Positions 29,398 through 38,200 of a stretch of DNA of 59,452 nucleotides are shown in pieces (the stretch's first letter is position 1; the number at the start of each line of letters is the position of its first letter). Made by a program: the position numbers and the translations under genes. Under the pieces are notes generated by a model. The model had not been told where the DNA came from. It ran no database searches and was given only the letters and a program-made list of their open reading frames with translations. Location: positions 1-59,452 of the forward strand of contig JAABTK010000020.1 of assembly GCA_011389885.1 (NCBI GenBank). The letters are read 5' to 3'. The DNA is from Gammaproteobacteria bacterium (GTDB taxonomy: Bacteria; Pseudomonadota; Gammaproteobacteria; Chromatiales; Chromatiaceae).

Positions 29398-29836
29398 GCC
29401 TTACGGGCGAAGCGGGAAAAACCGCTCGCGGCCCGAAGGCGCGGGCAAGGTCAAGGCCGCGCCTAGCCGCCTGGAGTACAGCCCTTGGGCTGTGCGGGTT
29501 TCCGGTTACGCGCCCGGGCCAAGGCGTGTGCGCTTCGAGCCCGCAGTCATACAGCGGGTGGGCAAGCGAATGGCATTCGCCGCTGAAGCGACGGATGGCG
29601 GGAGCGGCGCTTATCCCTTCAATTGAAACGCCTCTCTGCGCCCTCTGCGCCCTCTGCGGCTCTCCGCGTGCCCTGCGCTCTAAAAGCGTCTGGGTTGTTT
29701 CCGATACTGAGGCGCAGCGGTACTCGGTTCCGAAGACGGTGCGATGGCAGGGCGGGTCGATAGTGGTATGATCTCGGAATCGTGAGCTATTCCCGCCTAT
29801 CAAACAGCCCTTAGGGCTACGAGGTCTTTGGCTAAG
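29398..29836. other. intergenic region after nifA, repeat-rich
   Basis: A REP-like hairpin (GGAG 29473-29476, ACAGCCC-TT-GGGCTGT 29478-29493) and an inverted copy of repeat family E (about 29633-29706) fill most of this spacer. No gene is supported and no T-tailed terminator follows nifA. Confidence 0.6.
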
Positions 29837-30535
29837 ATGAAAACCGGCTTCTTTCGCATCCTGCCCCTCCTGTTTCTGGCTTTGTGGTCGCTGCCAGCGT
29901 CGGCCGCGGGGGATGGGGATTCCGGGCCCGGGGGGGCGGATGCCGAGGCGCCGTGCCGGCAAGCGCCTGCGGGCTTGCGTACCGACGGCGCTGGCTGCGA
30001 GCTTGACAGCGATCACGATGGCGTGCCGGACAGCGTCGATCAATGCCCCGGGGTTCCCCCGGTCGGCGTGCCTGCGGATGCGCGGGGCTGTGAGCCGGAC
30101 GCCGACCAAGACCGCATCCCGGACCATGCAGACCGTTGCCCGGAGACCCCCGTCGGGGTGCGGGTGGACGGTCAGGGCTGTGAAGTGGATAGCGACCACG
30201 ACGGGACGCCGGACAGCCAAGACCATTGCCCCGGCACGCCGGCGGGTCGGACCGTGGGCGCGCAGGGCTGTGAATTGGATATTGATTCCGACGGCGTGGC
30301 GGATGCGCTGGATGAATGCCTCAACACCGGCCCCGGCTTGCGGGTGAGCGGCAACGGCTGCGAGCTGGATGGCGATGGCGACGGGGTTGCGGATAGCGCC
30401 GATGAATGCCCGAACACTGCGGCGGGCGTTGCGGTGGGGACCCGCGGTTGTGCGCTGCCCGGCGACGGCGAGCCCGAAGCGCGGGATGCCCGGTCGGATC
30501 CCGAGCCGGGCGCGGCGGCCCCGGTGTCCCGCTAG
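29837..30535 (+). CDS. secreted calcium-binding thrombospondin type-3 repeat protein
   Basis: 232 residues from the ATG at 29837; a TTG nine bases earlier is less likely because GAGG (29821-29824) is too close to it. A signal peptide ends at ASAAG (about residue 23). About six tandem copies follow of a 28-36-residue motif of the form GCELDSDHDGVPDSVDQCP, i.e. DxDxDG calcium loops with paired cysteines. These modules bind calcium and form rigid rods. The protein lacks the C-terminal OmpA domain that often follows such repeats, so it is probably a free or surface-associated periplasmic protein. The function is unknown. Confidence 0.8.
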   Translation: MKTGFFRILPLLFLALWSLPASAAGDGDSGPGGADAEAPCRQAPAGLRTDGAGCELDSDHDGVPDSVDQCPGVPPVGVPADARGCEPDADQDRIPDHADRCPETPVGVRVDGQGCEVDSDHDGTPDSQDHCPGTPAGRTVGAQGCELDIDSDGVADALDECLNTGPGLRVSGNGCELDGDGDGVADSADECPNTAAGVAVGTRGCALPGDGEPEARDARSDPEPGAAAPVSR

Positions 30536-30956
30536 CGGCTACGGCTATCCGTGTTAATCTGTGTCTATCTGCGGTTCAATCAGTAGGCGGTCGCTGTTAG
30601 AGAACCACGGATGGACGCGGCTACACGCAGATTTTTGTTCAGATTTTTGTTCACCGTTTGGGGCTGGGGGGTTAGCCGGGGCGAACGAAGCCCCAACCCC
30701 GGCTATGAAAATATAACGCAAAGGGCGCGAAGGAAGAACGCAAAGGGCGCAAAGGTTTTTTATGCGGGGTTGCGGGCGGGGGCTTGGGCATCTGTTCGGC
30801 CTTGGCGTTTTGGGTTCGCGTGACCAGAGGTGTGCGGTCGAGTTGCACCAGGATATTTTTGAACCCTTACCTAAGGACCTAGCGCCCAACCCGCCTGCGC
30901 CGATGTTGCGGAAACCGCGTGAAGGTTGAGGCCTTAGCCGGGCTTGGGGCCTGGTT
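30536..30956. other. intergenic region with dispersed repeats
   Basis: Contains CCACGGATGGACGCGGCTACACGCAGATTT-type sequence (around 30602-30632) and CGCAAAGGGCGCGAAGG / CGCAAAGGGCGCAAAGG words (about 30717-30751), both typical of repeat families in such genomes. No coding region is supported. Confidence 0.5.
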
Positions 30957-31706
30957 TTAATCCAGGTACTTGGCGATCTTTTCCAGCAGGATGTCCGCAT
31001 CCACCGGTTTGGTTAGGTATTCGTTGGTATCGCTCAGTTTGCCTTTAAGCTTGTCCATTAGGCCGTCGCGCGAGGTGAGGATGAATACCGGCATGTCCAG
31101 GTAGCGTTTGTTTCTGCGCAGGGACTCCAGCACCTTGTACCCGTCCACCCCCGGCATGATCAAATCGAGCAGCATCAGGTCGGGGTTCTCGTTTTCCAAC
31201 TGGCCCAGGGCCTCAAAGCCGTTTTGCGCCTCGCTGACATTAAAGCCCTGTTCCAACAGGATGTTGCAAATCACCTTGCGGGCGATGCGGCTATCGTCGG
31301 CCACCAGGATCTTCTTTTTGACCCGCTGCACCTGCTCTCGGGTCGGGCTTTCGGCCGGCCCGGCGCGGTCTGGCGCGGTCTTTGGCGGGTGCATTTCGGG
31401 CGGTATCACCGAAATGTTGAAGTGCTCGAAAAAGCTTTCGGTGCTCATCTCCGAGCTGGCCATGGCGCCCTTGGGCGGTTCGCGTCGAAAAAAGTATTGC
31501 AGCTCGTCCTGGCGCTTCATTAGCGGCAGGGCCTCGCGGTTCTTGTTGCCCTTGAATTGCACGCTGAGGATGTTGCCGCGATCGATTGCGATTTTCCCCC
31601 AGGCCCCATCCAGGTTGAAGAACATGGCGCTGCCGCTTTGTCCAGTGTCACAAAACTCGCGCAGCTCGTCGAGAAAGCCGATGAGATCTATTTTTTGGTA
31701 CATCAT
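30957..31706 (-). CDS. response regulator with an N-terminal module and C-terminal receiver
   Basis: 249 residues. The first ~90 (LIGFLDELREFCDTGQSGSAMFF, GKIAIDRGNILSVQFKGNKNREALPLM) resemble the small effector modules (DUF4388/PATAN-like) found in gliding or pilus regulators; I name this only as similarity. A linker rich in Pro leads to a receiver domain (residues ~130-249) with the acidic pair in LVADDS, phospho-acceptor Asp in LMLLDLIMPG, Thr in FILTSRD and Lys in YLTKPVD. It is the last gene of the operon PKD-FecR-kinase-regulator, 59 bases after the kinase, whose receiver or histidine may phosphorylate it. Confidence 0.82.
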   Translation of the reverse strand: MMYQKIDLIGFLDELREFCDTGQSGSAMFFNLDGAWGKIAIDRGNILSVQFKGNKNREALPLMKRQDELQYFFRREPPKGAMASSEMSTESFFEHFNISVIPPEMHPPKTAPDRAGPAESPTREQVQRVKKKILVADDSRIARKVICNILLEQGFNVSEAQNGFEALGQLENENPDLMLLDLIMPGVDGYKVLESLRRNKRYLDMPVFILTSRDGLMDKLKGKLSDTNEYLTKPVDADILLEKIAKYLD

Positions 31707-31765
31707 GTCCGGTGTTGATCCTGCCGTATTGAAAAGAAGCGGCTGTTCGAGAAGGCGTGATCAGG

Positions 31766-32872
31766 CTAGGCGCCCGCACCCTTGGCCGGGAGATGCAACT
31801 CGGCGGTGGTGCCGATGTTCTCGGCGCTCGAAATCGCGAGCCCCCCCCCGTTCTGGCGCGCCAGCTCCTTGCTCAAGATCAGGCCCAGGCCGGTGCCGGC
31901 CTCGCCGCGGGTGCCGGGGGTGTTATGCAGCAGCTCCAGTCGGAACAGTTTCTCCATGTCCAGCGGGGTCATGCCCACGCCATGGTCCTTGACCCGAAGC
32001 ACGATGTCGGCCTGTTCGCCGCGGACCGCCGATATATCGATTTCGCCGGCTTCGCGGCTGTATTTAATGGCATTGGTAATCAGGTTTTCCATAATGGTTT
32101 CGAACATCTCAAGGTCGGCGATGGCGGTGAGGTCGGGGGGCGCATCCAGCTTGATCGTCAGCGCCTTGGTTTCGAGGTTCGCGGTTTGGAGTTGGATTTG
32201 CTCCTCCAGGGCCTGACTGACGGGCACGTCTTGGGCCTGAAAACTTAGGATCCCGGTCTTGAGGTGCGACCAGGAGAGCAGGTTCTCAAGCAGCAGCGCG
32301 ATGTTGTCGGAGGTGTCCGCCGCCATTTGCAGGAATTCTTCGAGTTCCTCGGCGCTCAGGGCCGAGAGCCCGCGCAGCAACTGCTTCAGCATGCCGTTGA
32401 GGCCGGCGAAGGGGCCGGTCAGCTGATGGCTAATGATGGAGAGGAAGCGGTCGCGGCTGGCCAGGTTGACGCGTAATTCCTTTTCCGTGAGTTGCAGGCG
32501 CAGGTGGGTGCGGACCCGGGCCAGCAGCTCGGGCGGGTTGAAGGGCTTGGTGATGTAGTCCACGCCGCCGGTCTCGAAGCCTTTTATGATGCTGTCCGCT
32601 TCGGCCTTGGCGGTGAGGAAGATCACCGGAATATCCCGGGTGCGCGGATCCTGCTTGATCTTTTCGCAAACCTCGAAGCCGCTCATGCCGGGCATCATGA
32701 TGTCGAGCAGGATCAGGTCTACGTTGCCGGTGCTTAGGGTCTCTAGTGCGCTCTTGCCGTCGGTGGCGTATAACAGGTCGTAATTCTCCCGCTTGAGGTG
32801 GCCGGCGACGACTTGAATGTTTTCCATCACATCATCGACGATCAGGACCTGAGGCGCGGTTACATCGGACAT
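31766..32872 (-). CDS. receiver-histidine kinase hybrid protein
   Basis: 368 residues from the ATG at 32872; a GTG twelve bases upstream is an alternative. The N-terminal receiver (residues ~5-120) has VLIVDDV, phospho-acceptor Asp in LILLDIMMPG, and the Lys of YITKPFNPP. A HisKA helix follows with the phospho-histidine in FLSIISHQLTGPF (~150), then a GHKL domain with ITNAIKYSRE, DHGVGM and GEAGTGLGL. There is no membrane segment, so the kinase is cytosolic and its receiver domain is probably the input. It sits 29 bases after the FecR-domain gene. Confidence 0.9.
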   Translation of the reverse strand: MSDVTAPQVLIVDDVMENIQVVAGHLKRENYDLLYATDGKSALETLSTGNVDLILLDIMMPGMSGFEVCEKIKQDPRTRDIPVIFLTAKAEADSIIKGFETGGVDYITKPFNPPELLARVRTHLRLQLTEKELRVNLASRDRFLSIISHQLTGPFAGLNGMLKQLLRGLSALSAEELEEFLQMAADTSDNIALLLENLLSWSHLKTGILSFQAQDVPVSQALEEQIQLQTANLETKALTIKLDAPPDLTAIADLEMFETIMENLITNAIKYSREAGEIDISAVRGEQADIVLRVKDHGVGMTPLDMEKLFRLELLHNTPGTRGEAGTGLGLILSKELARQNGGGLAISSAENIGTTAELHLPAKGAGA

Positions 32873-32901
32873 GGGTCTCGGCACTCCGTTTATCGGTTAA
32901 G

Positions 32902-35244
32902 TTACTGGTTGGCGGATCGCGGCGGCGCGGCCGGGTCGGGCCGCCATTCGAGACGGTTTCCCATTGAGTCGCGCAGGATTACGCGCTGCAACCGTCCTGG
33001 AGGCGCGACCCCCGGGGGCAGGGCGACTATCCCAAAGTATAGACCCGCCCCGGATAAGCGCAAATGGCCGCGATATTGGAAATCGTCGGCCACGAGTTCG
33101 AATTCTGCGGCGCGGGCTAGCCCGGAGTCGTCGGCGGCCTGTACGCTGACTAACACCGTGTTGCCGTCGGCGGCGACTTCCAGCTTGTGGTCGAGCCACT
33201 GCGGCGGCGCCAGATCGTAGGTCGTCAGGCGTTCGGTGCGGGTGCAGTTGCGCGCACGGTCGCAGGCCTCGATCAGGATTCGGTTCGGCCCCGGCGCCAG
33301 CGTTAACGCCTGCTCAAAGCCCTCTTCTTGCAGGGCGGCGGGCTCGCCATTGATAGCTAGCAGGCTAGCGCCTTTTGCCTGACCGCGCAACAAAAGCGAG
33401 GGGGCCTGGGTCAGTCGCGGCGGCTCTGGGTCGAGGCTGATCTGCGGCGGCTCGGCGCGGAGGTGCAGGCGCAGCGCCTGCTCCAGGGTTTGGCCGCTGG
33501 GCGAGGTCAGGCGCAAGGTGACGGCGCGGCCCTCGGGACCGGACGCGGGCAGGTTCAGGCTGAAGCGCCCTTGGGCGTCTGCGGTGGCGGCCGCCAGGGC
33601 TTTGCCCTGATCGTCCGTCGCCTCGATTGCAGCGCGGGGCAGGCTGGTTCCGCGCCAGGTGAATACCGTGCCGCGGCTGAAAAAGCCCGCTGCATAATCG
33701 CCCGGCATCTCGGGGTCGGGCGCCAAAAACAGGTCGGGTTCCGGGGCGTAGGTCACCCGGCGCTGCACCTCAGCGGTGTTGCCGGCGGCGTCCATCGCTT
33801 GGAATATTAGGGTGTTTTCACCCCGCTGCAACCCCAGGCTGAGTGTGAAATCGCCGTCGCCTTCTAAGGTTACGGGTTCGCCGTTCAGGGTCAACCGCGC
33901 CCCGGCCTCGGTCAGGCCGCGGATCTCTAGCGGGGTGGTCCGCACCCGGGCGTCGGCCGCCGGGCGGCGCACTGCGAGTAACGGCGGCTGACGGTCGAAG
34001 ATCAGGCTAAAGCCCGCCGCGGCGCTGCGCGGACCCGGAAAGCCGGCGTCATCCACCGCGATGACGCGCCAGAAATAAGCCCCTTCGGGCAGGTCTTCGA
34101 GCTGTAGCTCGGCGGCGTCGGTGACGGTCTCGGTGCGCCGAACCTTTTGAAAGCCCGGATCGTCGCTGATTTCCACCCAATAGCTTCCCGCCGCCTCTAC
34201 GGGCGCCCAGGCGAGGTCCAGCGGCAGGCGGTAAAACAGCTCGCCGGCCGCCGGGTGCAGCCCCTCGGGGGGCGGCAGCAGCGCCCGTTTGTCCGTGAAC
34301 CCGGCCTCGCTCACCGCCACCCCTTCATTCTCTTCCAGGGTGAGGCGCTGTTGGTCGGAGGCGAGTTCCAGGTTGCCCTGGTAGTTGGCCACCTTGGTGG
34401 TCTGTTTGTCGCGCCGCACGAAAAAGTCGCGGGAGTCGCCGTCCAGCTCCACCCCGGGTAATTCCACGTCGAAGGCGCTGCGGGCCTTGTTGGCGCCGAG
34501 CAGGGCGAACAAGTCGCCGGAGATCAGGCTGACCTGGGCCTGTTCCCGCTTTTCGAGCAAATTGGAGCGCATTCGCTTAATCAGCAGTTGGGAGTTTTCG
34601 TCCATCCGCAGTCGGCTTTGGTCGCGAAACAGCAGCACCGCGAAGGCGTTTTCCAGGGTGCGCAGGCGATCGCCCTCTACCAGCAGGCTATCCACGGGTG
34701 CGGTTTTCCACACCACGTCGCCGGCCCCGCGGCGTTCCACCCCGCCCTCGCGCTCGGCGAGGGCGGCTTCGGCCGCCACATCCTGCTGGGCCTCGCATTG
34801 CGCGACCGCACGCTTGGCCTCGGTCTCCGCCTGGCGTGCGAGCTTCAGCGCGGCCGGCCAGCGCGCGCCCTCTCGGGCCTCCAGGGCCTGGTTGTGGAGA
34901 TGCACGGCGCGGCCGATGGCGGCGGCGGCGAAGATGCGGGCGCTTAGGCGATTGGCCCGTTCGATGAGCGCCGCGGAGCGGGCCAGGGCCTGTTGCGCAT
35001 CGATCAGCGCTTGCTCGGGAAACCGCAGGCGCATGCCGGGGCGCACCGCGGCGGCGGACTCGAGGTCGTTGGCGCGCAGCCATTCCTGCCACAGCTCGGC
35101 GTCGCCGAGGTGTTCGGCGGCCAAGGCGCGCAGGTTCTGGCCAGGTTCCAGCACCAGGCTGCGTTCGGCGGCGAGGACCGCCGGGGCGAGTAAGGCGCCC
35201 AGCAGGCAGATGAGGGGGGCGTTGAGTTGAGGGTTTAGGGTCAC
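32902..35244 (-). CDS. secreted LysM/FecR/Ig-like repeat protein
   Basis: 780 residues from a GTG that overlaps the TGA of the PKD gene (GTGA). A signal peptide (~25 residues) is followed by a LysM-like segment (LEPGQNLRALAAEHLGDAEL...VRPGMRLRFP, ~30-76), an alpha-helical alanine-rich stretch (~77-160), a FecR-type domain (VEGDRLRTLENAFAVLLFRDQSRLRMDENS..., ~175-310), a fibronectin-like module (YRLPLDLAWAPVEAAGSYWVEIS, ~340-430) and several bacterial Ig-like modules up to ~700. LysM would bind peptidoglycan. Such FecR proteins are often encoded with adenylate cyclase or two-component systems; here a kinase and regulator follow. A sensory or cell-envelope scaffold role is inferred. Confidence 0.8.
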   Translation of the reverse strand: MTLNPQLNAPLICLLGALLAPAVLAAERSLVLEPGQNLRALAAEHLGDAELWQEWLRANDLESAAAVRPGMRLRFPEQALIDAQQALARSAALIERANRLSARIFAAAAIGRAVHLHNQALEAREGARWPAALKLARQAETEAKRAVAQCEAQQDVAAEAALAEREGGVERRGAGDVVWKTAPVDSLLVEGDRLRTLENAFAVLLFRDQSRLRMDENSQLLIKRMRSNLLEKREQAQVSLISGDLFALLGANKARSAFDVELPGVELDGDSRDFFVRRDKQTTKVANYQGNLELASDQQRLTLEENEGVAVSEAGFTDKRALLPPPEGLHPAAGELFYRLPLDLAWAPVEAAGSYWVEISDDPGFQKVRRTETVTDAAELQLEDLPEGAYFWRVIAVDDAGFPGPRSAAAGFSLIFDRQPPLLAVRRPAADARVRTTPLEIRGLTEAGARLTLNGEPVTLEGDGDFTLSLGLQRGENTLIFQAMDAAGNTAEVQRRVTYAPEPDLFLAPDPEMPGDYAAGFFSRGTVFTWRGTSLPRAAIEATDDQGKALAAATADAQGRFSLNLPASGPEGRAVTLRLTSPSGQTLEQALRLHLRAEPPQISLDPEPPRLTQAPSLLLRGQAKGASLLAINGEPAALQEEGFEQALTLAPGPNRILIEACDRARNCTRTERLTTYDLAPPQWLDHKLEVAADGNTVLVSVQAADDSGLARAAEFELVADDFQYRGHLRLSGAGLYFGIVALPPGVAPPGRLQRVILRDSMGNRLEWRPDPAAPPRSANQ

Positions 35245-38200
35245 GGCCGCGGCTCCGCCTGGATCAGGATTTCATCGACGGCCAAGGCGCAGTCGCCCGG
35301 CGTGCCGTCATCGACTTCGAGGCGCACGCGGTATTCGCCCGGGGTCGGGAGGCGTCGCCAAACCCGCTGGCCCGCGGCGCTGAAGCCGTCATCGAACAGC
35401 CAGCGAAAATGCAGCCGGTCGCCGTCACGGTCGCGGGATCCGCTGGCGTCCAATAGCACCCGATCATGGGCGCCGCCCGCCGGCGCCCGCATATCCTCGC
35501 CGGCGTTGGCCTGCGGGGGGTGGTTGATGCGCAGGATGCGTTGTTCGCTGACCTGGCTGCACGCTAGGCCGCGACCGTCGTCGGCGCTGAGCGTCACGTC
35601 GTAAACCCCGGGCTTGGCGTAGGCGTGTGCGGTCTCGGGGCCGGCGGCGCGGCCTCCGTCACCGAATTCCCAGGCGTAGGCGAGCGCGGGCGCGGTAGCG
35701 GACAGCGGGGCGGCGAAGAAGCGCACCGCCTCGCCCGGGCAGGCGACGCTGGGAAAGTCGGCGCGCACCTCGGGCGGGGCGCTGACGGTGAGTGCGTGGT
35801 CCAGGGTCAGGGCGTCGCCCTCGGCGGTGGTGATGCGGGCCTGCAGGAGATGGCGGCCGGCAACCGCATAGGCCTGTTCGAGTTCAGGGCCGCGGCCGAT
35901 TGCGCCCGTGTGGTCGAACCACTGCACCTCGGCGCCCGCGGGCGCTTGCGTCTGCAAGACCGCGGGTTGATCGACGCAGATCTGCTGCGGACCGCTGATT
36001 GCGCCAGCCGCGGGCGGATGGATCACGACCTCGATTTGGGTTTGCGCCCGGGCGTTGGCCGCGCCGCTGTCGTCCGTCACCCGCAGGGTGACCGGATAGA
36101 CCCCGGCCTCTGCGTAGCGGTGGCGCACCTGCACGCCGCTGGCCTGGGCGCCGTCGCCGAAGTCCCACTGGTAGTCGGTGATGGCGCCGTCGGCATCCGC
36201 GGACTCGCCGGCGTCGAACAGCAGCGATTGGCGCGGCAGCCCCTGTTTCGGCCCCAGCGCCGCCGCAACCGGCGGGGCATTAATGATAATGGCCTGCTGG
36301 CGGGCGGTGCGGCCGCATTGGGCGTTTTCGTCGGTGACGGTTTCGAGGCTGACCCGATAACGCCCCGGCGCCGTGAAGCGATGCCGCACCTGTTCGCCCT
36401 CGGCCCGGCGGCCGTCGCCGAAGTCCCAGCGCCAGGCCAGGATCGGCTTGCCTTGGCCGTCCGAGGCCGCGGCGTCCAGGAGCACTTCCTCATGCGGGGC
36501 GGCTACCGCGGGCAGGGAGAAGTCGGCCAGCGGCGCGGACTCCACCAACACCTGCAAGGTGTCGCGGTCGGTGTTGTCGCAAAGCCCCACTTGATCGCCG
36601 GTGATCTCCAGCCGCACCTGGTATTCGCCGGCCTCGGTGTAGAGGTGGCTGGGGTTGGGGCCGCCGCCCTGGGCGCCGTCCCCGAAGTCCCACACAAAGG
36701 CGTTCACCAGGCCGTCGGCGTCCTCCGAGGCCGTGCCGTCGAAGCGCACCTCGGTGTTGGCGCAGACCCGCATATCGGGGCCGGCGCGCGCCACCGGCGA
36801 CTCGGCCACGCGCAGCAGCATGCGGTCGCGGCTGATGCCGCAGTCGAGGCCGCTGGCGTCCTCGACCGTGAGTTCCACCGGATAGACCCCGCCGCGCTTA
36901 AAGACCTGGGTGGGGGTGGCGCCGTCGAGGCGCGTGTGCTCGCCGATGCGCCAGCGGTGTTTCAGCAGCCCGCCTTCGGGGTCGGCGGAGCCGGTCCCGT
37001 TGAACACCACCAAATCGCCGGCGCAGACCGTGCGGTCCGCGCCGGCCTGGGCCAGGGGCGGCTGATTGATGCGAACCACCATGGATTCCGAGTGCCGGCT
37101 GTTGGGCAGGCCTTGGCCGTCGTCCACAGTGAGGATGACCGGATAGACGCCGCCGCCGCGGTAGCTGTGGGCGACCTGCGAACCGACCGCGGTGTCGCCG
37201 TCGCCGAGGTCCCAATGGTAGTGCAGGGCGTCGCCGTCGCCGTCTTGGGAGGCGCGGCCGTCGAACGCGAGGCGGGATTCGCAGGTCAGCCGATCCGGCC
37301 CGGGGACGGCGCGCGGCGGATGATTGATGCGGATCTCGGCCTGGCGACGCAGCAGGCTGTTGGCCACGCCGACGCCATCGTTCAGAAACAGCTCCGCCTG
37401 ATAGACGCCGGGCCGCTCGAAGCGGTGAACCAGTCGCGGTTCGGCGGATTCGGCGCCGTCCGACAGGCGCCAATGAAAGCGCAGCGGGTGGCCATCGGGG
37501 TCGAACGAGCGCGAGGCGTCGAGGATGACCTCGTCGCCCGGCGCGGCGCTGCGGGTGATGGCCAACACCGGCACGGGGGCGCTATTGATCAGGACCTCCA
37601 GCGCGGCCTCGTCCGCCCCCAGCGCATGCCCCGAGTCATCGGCGACCCGCAGGCGCGCCTGATAGCGATTGGGGCGGAAGTAGCTATGCGTGAGCGTCTT
37701 GCCGGCGGCGCTGGTGCGATCACCGAAAAACCACTGATAACTGACAATCTCGCCGTCCGGGTCATAAGAATGGCCGGCATCGAACCGCAACGGTTGCCCC
37801 GGCGCGCCCGCCAGGGCCGGCCCCGGATCGGAGACCGGGGCGGCGTTGACGTCCACTTGCATGCGGTCGGTGGTCGTGGCGCTGGGCGTGCCCGAGTCGT
37901 CGGTGACCGCCAGGGTGACCGCATAGCGGCCGGGGTTGCGGTAGACGTGCAGCGGGCGGGGGCCGTCGCCGCGGTGACCGTCGCCAAAATCCCACTGATA
38001 GTCGATGATTTCACCGTCTGCATCGCTGGAGGCGCTGCCGTCGAAGCGCACCTCGCTGGCGGTGACCCTTTGATCCGCACCGGCGTCCGCGACCGGCGGC
38101 CGGTTCACCCGGACCTTGGTCTCGGCGCTGGCCACCGCATTGGCGACGCCCGAGTCGTCCTCCACCTCCAGGGTCACCGTATAGTCACCGGGCTCGGCGT